Source: Candidatus Laterigemmans baculatus
GTDB taxonomy: Bacteria > Planctomycetota > Planctomycetia > Pirellulales > Pirellulaceae
DNA length: 64,000 nt
Assembly (NCBI RefSeq): GCF_010367455.1
Contig: NZ_WRPR01000077.1
Span: 124,001-188,000, forward strand
Direction: 5' to 3'
Position 1 is the stretch's first letter. Every line of letters starts with the position of its first letter. The translations under genes were made by a program, and so were the position numbers. The notes beneath the pieces are model-generated. The model was not told the origin of the DNA and searched no databases. It worked only from the letters and a program-made list of their open reading frames with translations. Of this stretch, positions 44,337 through 53,700 are shown piece after piece.

Positions 44337-45698
44337 ATGCTGCATTCCTTTGGTGTCCTCTTGTTAGCCGTCGCGGGGCTCGGTGAAGCCGAAGTCGGAG
44401 TCACCACCAACGACGCCGTGCTGGTCGAGTTCTCCTCCAAGCAGTGCAGCTTCTGCGAACAGATGAAGCCGGTCGTGGCCGAGCTCAAGGCCGAGGGCGT
44501 GCCGGTCCGGCATGTCGATGTCGACCTCGAATCGGAGATGGCGGTTCGCTACGGCATTCGTCAGCTGCCGACCTTCGTCGTAATCTCCGGCGGCAAGGAA
44601 AGTGGTCGCTTGGTCGGAATGCAGCCGACCGAGGTCCTCCGCCGGACCCTGGCCGCCAGCGCCCAGACGCGGATGACGCCCACCGGCGCCCAACTCTCCC
44701 GCCAAGCCGCCAACCTGCCCCCCAGCGTTCCGCAGACCCGCCTGCAGCCGGCTGCCAATGTGCCCGCTGCCAACGTGCCCGCTGCCAACGCCGCCCCTCA
44801 GGCCACTGGCAACCCTCAAGCGACTCCGAGCGACTCGCTCGCCGCGGCGGTGGCTCGAGCGGAAGCGGCGACCGTGCGGCTGCGGGTCTTTGAAGACGTC
44901 GGCTACGGCGTCGGCACCGGAACGATCATCGACGCCCACGGGGGCGAAATGTTGGTCCTGACCTGCGGGCATTTGTTCCGCGAATCGAAAGGGGCCGGAC
45001 GGATTGAGGTCGACGTCTACCACCAAGGCCAAGTGCACACCGTTCCCGGCCAGCTCGTCGACTACAACGCCGACGATCGAGACATCGCGCTGGTGGCGAT
45101 CGAGTTCAATCAGCCGATCCAACCGGTGCCGGTGCTGCTCGAGAGCGAGCAGCCTCGCAGCGGCCAGTCGGTATTCAGCTTCGGATGTGACCGCGGGGCC
45201 GACCCGAGCCGCCGTGACACACGGATCACCGGGATCAACAAATACAACCAGCACCTCAAACTCTCGAACGTCGAAATCTCGGGGGCTCCGATCGACGGGC
45301 GGAGCGGTGGTGGACTGTTCGATGACCGCGGCCGCTTGATCGGCGTCTGCAACGCGGCCGACTACGACGACGACATCGGCATCTACGCCGGTCCGGGCGA
45401 AGTCTACTGGCAGCTCTCCCGCGTGCGGCTGGAGCATTTGTTCCGGGGCGGTCCGCACAGCCCTGGTGGCGACGGCAATGCGGCCGCGGCCATCGCAGCG
45501 GCTCCCCAGCAGGCAGCTCCCAATCAGGCGGTCATCCAGCCGGTGTCGGCCACCGCCGATCAGCGGCTCGGCGGGGGCGATGATCGCGAAGTCATCGTGA
45601 TCGTCCGCGACCGCAAGAACCCCGACCGCAACGCTCAGGTTGTGACGTTCGACACCCCGCCGCCGGGACTGCTGCAAATGCTCCCCAGCGGGCAGTAG
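44337..45698 (+). CDS. Exported thioredoxin-like / trypsin-like protease fusion
   Basis: 453 residues from the ATG at 44337, with GGGAGG 6 bp upstream. A short hydrophobic N-terminus (HSFGVLLLAVAGLGEA) is a weak signal peptide. Residues 20-105 are a thioredoxin fold with active-site CSFC (C37, C40) and the cis-Pro loop RQLPTFVVI. A linker (120-185) has Pro/Ala repeats (ANVPA). Residues 188-365 are a trypsin-like serine protease: His212 in LTCGHLF, Asp249 in DRDIALVAIE, Ser323 in GRSGGGLF, so the triad is complete. The C-terminal 90 residues are low complexity. A dithiol domain joined to a protease suggests redox-controlled proteolysis or folding quality control outside the cytoplasm; this is inference. 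It converges on the histidine-kinase gene across a 73-bp palindrome. Confidence 0.82.
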   Translation: MLHSFGVLLLAVAGLGEAEVGVTTNDAVLVEFSSKQCSFCEQMKPVVAELKAEGVPVRHVDVDLESEMAVRYGIRQLPTFVVISGGKESGRLVGMQPTEVLRRTLAASAQTRMTPTGAQLSRQAANLPPSVPQTRLQPAANVPAANVPAANAAPQATGNPQATPSDSLAAAVARAEAATVRLRVFEDVGYGVGTGTIIDAHGGEMLVLTCGHLFRESKGAGRIEVDVYHQGQVHTVPGQLVDYNADDRDIALVAIEFNQPIQPVPVLLESEQPRSGQSVFSFGCDRGADPSRRDTRITGINKYNQHLKLSNVEISGAPIDGRSGGGLFDDRGRLIGVCNAADYDDDIGIYAGPGEVYWQLSRVRLEHLFRGGPHSPGGDGNAAAAIAAAPQQAAPNQAVIQPVSATADQRLGGGDDREVIVIVRDRKNPDRNAQVVTFDTPPPGLLQMLPSGQ

Positions 45699-45722
45699 GG
45701 GCAGCAGGTTTTACTGATCGTC

Positions 45723-45795
45723 ATCAGCCGCCGGGCGCTAGCCCCCGGTTCCTGCAGACGCGGTAGGAACCGGACGCTAGCGCGTGGCGGCTGAT
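45723..45795 (-). repeat. 73-bp REP-like palindrome, copy 4 (reversed)
   Basis: Same 73-bp design as at 6912 but with the arms swapped: the CCGGGCGCTAGCCCCC arm comes first and GACGCTAGCGCGTGG last. It lies between convergent stop codons at 45698 and 45820. Confidence 0.92.
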
Positions 45796-45819
45796 TATGC
45801 GAGTACTAGGTACTGGACC

Positions 45820-48800
45820 TCACGTCTTGGCGAGCTTCGGGTGGCTGAGCAGCTTTCGCAGGGTTTGGATGCTGACCGGTTTAACCAGATGTTCGTCGAA
45901 GCCTGCCTCCTTCGACCGGCGACGATCCTCCTCTTGGCCGTAGCCGGTCAGAGCGGCCAGCAGCGTGTGCTCGAACTGGGGCTGCTGGCGGAGGTTCCAG
46001 GCGACGGTCAGGCCATCCATCTTGGGTAGCCCGATGTCGAGCAGGATCAGCTCGGGATCAAACTGTTCGGCCACGGTGAGCGTCGAAGGCCCATCGTGCG
46101 CCATGGCGATCTCGTGCGGCCCGAGTCGCTTCAGGAGTGCTGCGAGCATTTTCGCAGCCCCCACGTTGTCGTCGACGACCAAGATCCGTCGCCCCTGCGA
46201 CTGCAGCGGAGCTTCGGTGGTCTCTTGAGGAATCTGTTTCGCCTCGATCGTGGGCAGCGAGACCTCAAAGCGGCTCCCGCGTCCGGGGCCCTCGCTGGCG
46301 ACGCTGACTTTGCCTTGGTGCATCTCGACCAGGTTGCGGACCAGGGTCAGTCCGATCCCGAGCCCGCCTTGCGCGCGATCGAGGGACCGCGCCGACTGGG
46401 TGAACAAGTCGAAAATGTTGGGGAGCAGATCGGGTTCGATTCCGATCCCCTCGTCCTGCACCTCGACCAGTGCCCGCCCGTCGCGGTGGGTGGTGGTCAG
46501 CAGAATCTGGCCGCCGCGGTCCATGTATTTCGAGGCGTTGTTGAGGAGGTTCTCGACGACTTGGACCAGGCGGACCGGATCGGCGTCGAGCCACAGCGGT
46601 TCGTCGTGGAGCCGCACAACGAGTTCCTGCTGGCGGCTGGCTAGAGTCGGTCCGAGGGCGTCGACCGAACGTTTGATGATCGTCGCGAGCTCGACCGGCT
46701 CGCGCCGCAGCTCGATGCGTCCACGGATGATTCGCGACACGTCGAGCAGGTCATCGACCAGCCGTACCAGGTGCCCGACTTGCTCCTGCATCAGATGCAC
46801 GGTTTCCGACTGCGGGAGTTCTTGCATCGCGAGGATGTCGAGACCGCTGCGAATCGGCGCCAGCGGATTGCGAAGCTCGTGGGCGAGCATGGCGAGGAAC
46901 TCGTCCTTGCGGCGGTCGGCTTCGCGGAGCGCCGCGTAGAGCCGCGCGTTCTCGATCGCGACCGCCGCGCGGCGACCAAGCTCCTCGGCCAGCGCCAGGT
47001 CGTGCGGTTCGTAGTGCCGCTTCGATTCGGCGTAGGCGAACGACAGCACGCCGGTCGTCGTGTTGCGGATCTGCAGCGGCACGCACATCACCGAGCCGAG
47101 TCCGAGGCGGCGGAGCAACCGCAGATGGGGGTCGTGCCGAGCCGCCTCGATCCATTCCGGAGCGGCCAAGTCGGCAATCCATTCGCTTTGGCCGCTGCGG
47201 AGCACCGAGTACCCGCCGCGGGGCGCTTCGGGGTCGAGCGGGAAACGGCGGGTGAGTTCGCTCGCCAAGCGGACTTTGGCCGGATCGGCATGGACCACCG
47301 CCAAGCGGCGGAGGGCGCCGTCGGCATCAATCAGGTCGACCGCGCACCAGTCGGCAAAGGCGGGGACCGCCAGCCCGGCGACCCGCTGCAGGGTGCTTTC
47401 GTAATCGACGATCGCCGCCAAGCTGGTGCTGGCATCGGCGAGGAACCGGATCGCGTCCTCGCTCTGCTTCCGCTGCGTCGCGTCTTCGGTGATGCCCGCG
47501 ACGCGGTAGATCTTGCCCGACTCGTCCTCGATCGGGAACGCGCGATCCCACATCCAGCGGATCGTGCCATCGGGGCGGACCAGGCGATACTCGAGCGATG
47601 ACTGTTCGCCGCGGATGTACCGCTGTTGGTTTGCCAGGAATCGGGCCTGGTCGTCCGGGTGCACCGCCTCGAGGAAGAATCGCGGATCGGCGTACAACCG
47701 CTCGCGGCTGCGCCCGGAGATCGACTCGTACGCCGGGCTGATGTACAGCATCCGCGGAGCGTGGGGGTCGAGCATCCAGAACACGTCGTCGATCTGTTCG
47801 GCCAACTGCCGAAACCGCTGCTCCGATTCCTGCGTCCGCTTGTACAGCCGCGCATTGTCGATCGCCGTGGCGGCTTGCGTCGCGATGCCCGCCAGGATCC
47901 GCTCGTGCCGCTCGGCGAACATCCCCGGGCGGCTGTGGCAGAGGAACAGGCTGCCGACGGCACCCCCGCGGCGGGAGATGACCGGGACCGCCAGGTAGCT
48001 GCGAACCAGCGGATGGGGCGCGGCGGTGGCGTCCTCGAGCCGCACGACCGAGGAGCTCTGCAGCGTGCTGTGGATCAGCTCGGCGTTGCGGGGATCCTGG
48101 AGGAACCGAGTCAGCGGTTCGGCGGCGGTCCCGGCTCGGGCCGCCTCGAACGAAGGCTCCTCGCGCTCGTTCTCCACCTCGTAGAAAAAGACCCCCGCTT
48201 CGCTCCCGGTGACGTGCAGCCCCTCTTCGATCACGATCTGGACGATGCTCTCCAGATCGAGTTCGGCGGCCAGCAGGTGGCCGACGCGGTTGAGCGTTTC
48301 GGCCACCAGCGTCTGTTCGCGGAGTCCGGCTTCGGCTCGCTTTCGCTCCAGGTACTGGCCGACCTGCCCAGCCACCGTGGCCATCATCTCCAGCAGGTCT
48401 TCATCCGGTTTGCGGATCTGCTGGTTGAAGAACTCAAACACTCCCAGGCATCGCTGGCTGACGATGATCGGGACGGCGAAGGCGCTGTGCAGCCCTTCGT
48501 GGGTGGCCCACTGGGCGCGGGGGAAGTCGGCTTCGTGACGGACTTCCCGCACCCAGGTCGAGCCGCCGCTGGCCCACACGCGGCCCGGCAAGCCGCGATC
48601 GTAGGCGAACGTCTGCTCGCGGCTGCGGGCTTCGAATTCGACCAGCGGCAGCCCCTCGCGATGCCAACTCTGCTGGCACCGCAGCGCGTTTGTTTCGCGG
48701 TCGACGACCCAGAAGAACCCAATATCCCAGTGCAACCCATCACAGACCGCGTGCAGGACCGCGGTCACCGCTTCGTCGATCGTCGGCACCTCGGCCAACA

Positions 48801-48969
48801 CGTTGGTGACCGTCTGGCGAACACGGCGAAGATTCTTGATGTGGATGCGTTCGCTCAGGGAAGCCGCGGAGAGATCGTCTGCTTGTGCGTTGTGGCTCTC
48901 CTGGTGCACCGAAACATCCACCTTCGCTTCGAAAGACGCCCTACCCATGACCGGAGCGGTCTCCGCCAT
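45820..48969 (-). CDS. Hybrid sensor histidine kinase (GAF-GAF-PAS-GAF-HisKA-HATPase-REC)
   Basis: 1049 residues, no membrane segment, so a cytoplasmic sensor. By eye: GAF 1 about 55-210 (GFFWVVDRETNALRCQQSWH), GAF 2 about 225-375 (LAVPVISRRGGAVGSLFLCH), PAS with PAC about 385-505 (YISPAYESISGRSRERLYAD, RVAGITEDATQRK), GAF 3 about 515-665 (VPLQIRNTTTGVLSFAYAES), HisKA about 675-740 with phospho-His near 695 in LAHELRNPL, HATPase about 785-900 (NLLNNASKYM, VQDEGIGIEPDLL, GGLGIGLTLV), and a receiver domain about 925-1045 with VDDN and the phospho-acceptor Asp near 978 in LLDIGLPKMDG and KPVS. With its own receiver and no DNA-binding output, it probably passes phosphate on to another protein. 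The ligand is unknown. It is divergent from the BBP7 gene. Confidence 0.92.
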   Translation of the reverse strand: MAETAPVMGRASFEAKVDVSVHQESHNAQADDLSAASLSERIHIKNLRRVRQTVTNVLAEVPTIDEAVTAVLHAVCDGLHWDIGFFWVVDRETNALRCQQSWHREGLPLVEFEARSREQTFAYDRGLPGRVWASGGSTWVREVRHEADFPRAQWATHEGLHSAFAVPIIVSQRCLGVFEFFNQQIRKPDEDLLEMMATVAGQVGQYLERKRAEAGLREQTLVAETLNRVGHLLAAELDLESIVQIVIEEGLHVTGSEAGVFFYEVENEREEPSFEAARAGTAAEPLTRFLQDPRNAELIHSTLQSSSVVRLEDATAAPHPLVRSYLAVPVISRRGGAVGSLFLCHSRPGMFAERHERILAGIATQAATAIDNARLYKRTQESEQRFRQLAEQIDDVFWMLDPHAPRMLYISPAYESISGRSRERLYADPRFFLEAVHPDDQARFLANQQRYIRGEQSSLEYRLVRPDGTIRWMWDRAFPIEDESGKIYRVAGITEDATQRKQSEDAIRFLADASTSLAAIVDYESTLQRVAGLAVPAFADWCAVDLIDADGALRRLAVVHADPAKVRLASELTRRFPLDPEAPRGGYSVLRSGQSEWIADLAAPEWIEAARHDPHLRLLRRLGLGSVMCVPLQIRNTTTGVLSFAYAESKRHYEPHDLALAEELGRRAAVAIENARLYAALREADRRKDEFLAMLAHELRNPLAPIRSGLDILAMQELPQSETVHLMQEQVGHLVRLVDDLLDVSRIIRGRIELRREPVELATIIKRSVDALGPTLASRQQELVVRLHDEPLWLDADPVRLVQVVENLLNNASKYMDRGGQILLTTTHRDGRALVEVQDEGIGIEPDLLPNIFDLFTQSARSLDRAQGGLGIGLTLVRNLVEMHQGKVSVASEGPGRGSRFEVSLPTIEAKQIPQETTEAPLQSQGRRILVVDDNVGAAKMLAALLKRLGPHEIAMAHDGPSTLTVAEQFDPELILLDIGLPKMDGLTVAWNLRQQPQFEHTLLAALTGYGQEEDRRRSKEAGFDEHLVKPVSIQTLRKLLSHPKLAKT

Positions 48970-49322
48970 CGCGCTTTGAATCGTTGAGCGGTCTCGCCGG
49001 TGTTGTGCCCGCTCGCCGGTGTTGTGCCCGCTCGCCGGTGTTGTGCCCGCTCGCCGGTGTGGCGCTCGCCGGTGCGGCGCCCGGGGCCATGGCTCGCATT
49101 ATCAAGGATTTCGCCGGCCGCGTGAAGCAGACCGCGGCGATTTCAGCGGCGGGATGCGTTGTGCTGCATTTTTGCTTGGCGTGAATTCCGGCTTGACGCG
49201 AAAGTCGGCTTGACGCGAAGGAAAGAAATTGCGGAGCCTTCGGCCGCACCGCCGGAGAACTTGAGCGTTTTTTCGCGGCCCTCCCCATTTTTTTGAACGA
49301 CGTTGAACCCGGAGCAGATGCC
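48970..49322. other. Divergent intergenic region with a 19-bp tandem repeat
   Basis: About 350 bp between the kinase start and the BBP7 start. The tandem repeat is at 48993-49068. The rest includes AT-richer sequence at 49080-49130 and a GGCTTGACGCGAAAG duplication near 49191-49222. No gene was seen. Confidence 0.5.
48993..49068. repeat. 19-bp tandem repeat, about 4 copies
   Basis: CTCGCCGGTGTTGTGCCCG starts at 48993, 49012 and 49031; a fourth partial copy begins at 49050 and a shortened one at 49065. It lies 24 bp before the kinase start codon on the minus strand, in its probable leader or promoter region. Confidence 0.9.
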
Positions 49323-50618
49323 TTGAATCCTCGCTTGGTCTTCCTCCTGATCACGGCGGTGTCGGCTGGGTTCAGCGTGTCACCGGCAGTCGCCCAGCAG
49401 TTGGCTCCGTATCCCGCGGGCGGGCCGATGATGATGCCGCCGCCGGGAACGTGCGATCCCTACGCTCGACCGAATTTTCCGGTTTGGGGGGCTCCGGTGC
49501 CGCCGCCGCTGGCGCCGATCGCCGCCCCGCTTCCGCTGGCCGAACGGTTCTGGTTTCGCGGCGAGTACTTGCGGTGGTGGACCAAGGGAATGGAGGCCCC
49601 GCCGCTGGTCACCTCCAGCCCCGCCGGGACGCCGCAGAACGAAGCGGGCGTGTTGGGCTTCCCCGATACGAGCGTGCTGTTCGGCGGCGGCGAGCTGAAT
49701 GACGACGCCGCCAATGGGATGCGGTTTCGGACCGGGTTTTGGATGACGCCTCACCAATCGCTGGGGATTGAGGGAGAGTACTTTGAGCTGTTCACCCAGG
49801 AGGACAACTTCGCCGCCAGCAGCGACGGGTCGGTCATCCTCGCCCGGCCGTTCTTCGACACGAACAACGACCGCGAGACGGCTCAGCTCGTCGCGTTTCC
49901 GGGGCTCGTCGCTGGCGATATCGGAGTGACCAGCGAATCGGATCTGCAGTCGATCTTGATCAACGCCCGGGTTGCGTTGAATTCGGCATCCACCGCTGCC
50001 TATCCGACGCTCTACCCGCCCAACCGCGTCGACTGGATCGTCGGTTACCGCTACTTGGAGCTCAGCGATCAACTGTCGATCGTCGAGGATCTCGAGTCGC
50101 TCGGGCCGCCGGTCGGCACGATCGCCTCGTCGGAGTCGTTCTCCACCAGCAACGAATTTCACGGGGTCCAGCTGGGCGTGCTCCATCAAGCGAACATGAA
50201 CCGGCTGTGGCTCGAATCGATGCTCCGCGTGGCGATCGGGAACAACACCCAAAACGTCCGCGTCCAGGGGACCACGGTGATCACCGAAGGGGGCGTGCCG
50301 GAAACTTACGAAGGCAACCTGCTGGCTCAGCGGACGAACATTGGCAGCCGCGAGCGATCGGAGCTGACGATGATCCCCGAGGTTGGGGTCACGCTCGGAC
50401 TGCGGATCACCGAACGGCTGCACGCCACGGTGGGCTACTCGATCCTCTACTTCCCAAATGTCGTCCGCGCCGGCGAGCAGATCGACCGGGATGTAAACCC
50501 GAATTTGATTCCGCCCGAAGTCGTTCCCTTCTCGGGGGCGCTACGGCCAGAACCGCTGTTTGACGAAACCGACTACTGGGCCCACGGGCTCAATCTGGGG
50601 GGAGAGTTCCGCTTCTAA
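49323..50618 (+). CDS. BBP7 family outer-membrane beta-barrel protein
   Basis: 431 residues from a TTG at 49323, chosen because it gives a clean signal peptide (NPRLVFLLITAVSAG, cleavage after AVA) and has GGAG 8 bp upstream; the ATG at 49318 is out of frame. The mature protein begins with a Pro/Gly-rich stretch, then WFRGEYLRWWTKGMEAPPLV, GFPDTSVLFGGGELNDDAAN and GMRFRTGFWM, the hallmark opening of the planctomycete BBP7 family. Alternating strands run to the C-terminal GLNLGGEFRF, with a terminal Phe typical of outer-membrane barrels. The function of the family is unknown. It is followed 136 bp later by the DUF11 protein on the same strand. Confidence 0.85.
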   Translation: MNPRLVFLLITAVSAGFSVSPAVAQQLAPYPAGGPMMMPPPGTCDPYARPNFPVWGAPVPPPLAPIAAPLPLAERFWFRGEYLRWWTKGMEAPPLVTSSPAGTPQNEAGVLGFPDTSVLFGGGELNDDAANGMRFRTGFWMTPHQSLGIEGEYFELFTQEDNFAASSDGSVILARPFFDTNNDRETAQLVAFPGLVAGDIGVTSESDLQSILINARVALNSASTAAYPTLYPPNRVDWIVGYRYLELSDQLSIVEDLESLGPPVGTIASSESFSTSNEFHGVQLGVLHQANMNRLWLESMLRVAIGNNTQNVRVQGTTVITEGGVPETYEGNLLAQRTNIGSRERSELTMIPEVGVTLGLRITERLHATVGYSILYFPNVVRAGEQIDRDVNPNLIPPEVVPFSGALRPEPLFDETDYWAHGLNLGGEFRF

Positions 50619-50754
50619 CGCAGAACCGGAACAACCGCTGCGAATTCCCTCAAGCGGCCATCTTGCCTAGGGTACTTGTTCGGCCACGCCTGATGTGACA
50701 CACACAGGGCTGGCAGTACGAACGAGATCATCCCCTTGGAAGGTAGCGCCTTCG

Positions 50755-53700
50755 ATGAAACGCAGTCCTCTCCGCGTGCGCGAGTCGCTTGCTCGCTGGT
50801 TGTGGCAGGATCAACTCTCTCGGAGCGGAGCTCGTTTTCGACCACGGCTGGAGTCGCTCGAACCGCGGCGGTTGCTGGCGGTCGCCACCGACCTGGCCTC
50901 GATCAGCGGCCGCGTCTTTGACGATGCCACGGGTAACGGCTACACCCCGGGCGAAGAGATCGCCGCCGCCGAGCTGCGGCTCTACCGCGACAACGGGGAC
51001 GGCGTCTTCGACCCCTCTGCCGGAGACGCGCAGGTCGACACGGCGGTCACCGATGCCGCCGGGCTGTACGAGTTCGACCGGCTCGAAGCGGGCGACTACT
51101 TCGTTCTGCAACCGGCCCAAACCGCCGACGGGCGATCGCTGCAGCGGAGCGTCTCGCCGCTGATCCAAATCGACGCCGAAGCGGTGCAGGGCGAAGTCCT
51201 GATCTCGATCGACAGCTTCGATACGACCACGCAACAGGTCCGCGACGAGACGAACGACGGCGTGCCGGTCACCTCCTCCGTGCTGGCACCCGACGCGATC
51301 GGTGGCGAACGCGATCTGTTCGTCAACAAAACCAGCGCCAACGGGGCGATCCAGCTGAGCGTCAACGATCCGCTGCTCCCCGATCTGCTCTCGTTCGACT
51401 CCCTGCAGTTCGGCGACGGCATTCGCCGCGTGATCTGGGACGGAATCGATGGCGACGCGGCGACGATCGACGACACAGGGCTCGACGGGGTCGACCTGAC
51501 CAGCGACGGGGTCTCTACCGGATTGTTGCTGCAGATCGGGGCCGACTTGGCCGGAGGCACGGCGGTCGTGCGGCTCTACTCGGACGACGGCACCGCCGGT
51601 ACGGCCACGCGGTTCAGCGAGTTTGAAGTTCCGATTCCCGCCACCGGTGGACTCCCCGAGACGCTCGAGTTCCTCCCGTTCGCTGAGTTCGTCGCTAGTG
51701 GCGGCGGTGTCGACCTGACGAGCGTCGGTGCGATCGAGCTGGAGATTACCGGCCGGAGCAACGTCAATGGAACGGTCGAGCTGGTCGGGACCGCCGGGCC
51801 GACGGTCTTCACGGCGAACTTTGCCAACTTCGAAGCGGCCGACCTGAGCCTCACCAAGACGGCCGACGACGAGCGGCCTTCGGTGGGTGAGAACGTTACC
51901 TTCACCGTCAGCGTGCTCAACTCGGGACCCGACACGGCGCGCGCGGTGGTCGTCCGCGATCTGCTGCCGGCGGGATTGACGCTCGTCACCGCCACTCCTT
52001 CGCAGGGCGACTACGACTCGACGAGCGGCGAGTGGGAGTTGGGCGATCTGAGCAACGCCGCGACCGCCACGTTGACGCTGGTCGCGACGGTGGTCGAAGG
52101 AGGCCCCAAGACCAACACGGCCGAGATCATCGCCTCCGATGCGTTCGATCCCGACTCGACTCCGGGCAACGAGAACGCTGAAGAGGATGATCAAGCCAGC
52201 GTGGTCGTGGTTCCATCGATCGCCGATCTGTCGCTGACCAAGACGATCAGCGACGCCAGTCCGAACGTGGGCGAGGAAGTCACCTTCACCGTCACGGTCC
52301 AGAACGCCGGCCCCGATGCGGCGAGCGGGGTCACCGTTCGCGATACGTTCCCGGCCAACGTCGCGCTGCTCGAGAACACGCCGAGCCAAGGCACTTTCGA
52401 TGCGGCCAGCGGCATTTGGACCGTGGGCTCCTTGGCCAATGGCGCGCAAGCGACGCTGGTCCTGCGGGGCCGCGTGACCGCTTCGGGGACGGCGAGCAAC
52501 ACGGCGGAGATCACCGCGGCTCGCCCCGCCGATCCCGACTCGACTCCCGGCAACAACGACCCCGACGAGGACGACCAAGCCACGGTCGCTTTCACGCCGC
52601 AAGTGGCCGACCTGTCGCTGACCAAGACGGTCGACCAGGCCACGCCGAGCGTCGGCGAGACGGTCACGTTCACCGTCACGCTGAGCAACACCGGTCCCGA
52701 TGCGGCCACGGGGATCGCTGTCGCCGACCGGCTGAGCGAAGGGCTGCGGCTGGTCTCGGCGACGCCCAGCAGCGGCAGCTACGACGCCGAGAGCGGCGTG
52801 TGGAGCGTCGACAATTTGGCCGCTGCGGGGACCGCGACGCTGACGGTTCGGGCGGTGGTCGAGGAGCTCAGCACCCAGAGCAATACGGCGGAAGTGACGG
52901 CGGTCGATCAGTTCGATCCCGATTCGACTCCGGGCAACAACGTGCCGGCCGAGGACGATCAGGCGAGCGCCACGCTGACTCCGCCGAGCGCGGACCTGTC
53001 GCTGACGAAAACGGTTAGCGACGCGAGCCCCAACGTGGGCGACGAAGTGACGTTCACGGTGACGGTCACGAATGCCGGCCCGAACGAGGCCACTGGAGTC
53101 GTCGTCACCGATTCGCTGCCGGCCAACGTGACGCTCGTCAGCGCGTTCCCCGATCCGGCCAACCCCAGCCAAGGCGACTTCGATGCCGCCACGGGAGTGT
53201 GGACCGTGGGGACGCTCGCTCCCGACGGGCAAGCGACATTGGTGCTCAGGGCCCGCGTCACCGCCAGCGGCACCGGAACCAACACGGCCGAGATCACTGC
53301 GGCGAGTCCTGCCGACCCCGACTCGACCCCTGGCAACAACGACCCCGACGAAGACGATCAGGCTTCGGCCAGCTTCACTCCCCAGGTCGCCGACCTCGCG
53401 CTCACCAAGACGGTCGATGAGGCCGCACCGAGCGTTGGCGATACCGTCACCTTCGAAGTCACGCTGACCAACGAGGGACCCGACGCAGCGACCGGAATCG
53501 TGGTCACTGAAACTCTTTCGGAAGGTTTGCGGTTCGTCTCGGCGACGACCAGCAGCGGCAGCTACAACTCCGAGACCGGGCTGTGGAGCATCGCCAGTTT
53601 GGCTGACGCGGCGACCGCAACGCTCTCGATCGTGGCGGTCGTCGAAACCGCTGGCGACCAAAGCAACTCGGCCGAAGTCACCGCGGTCGATCAATTCGAT

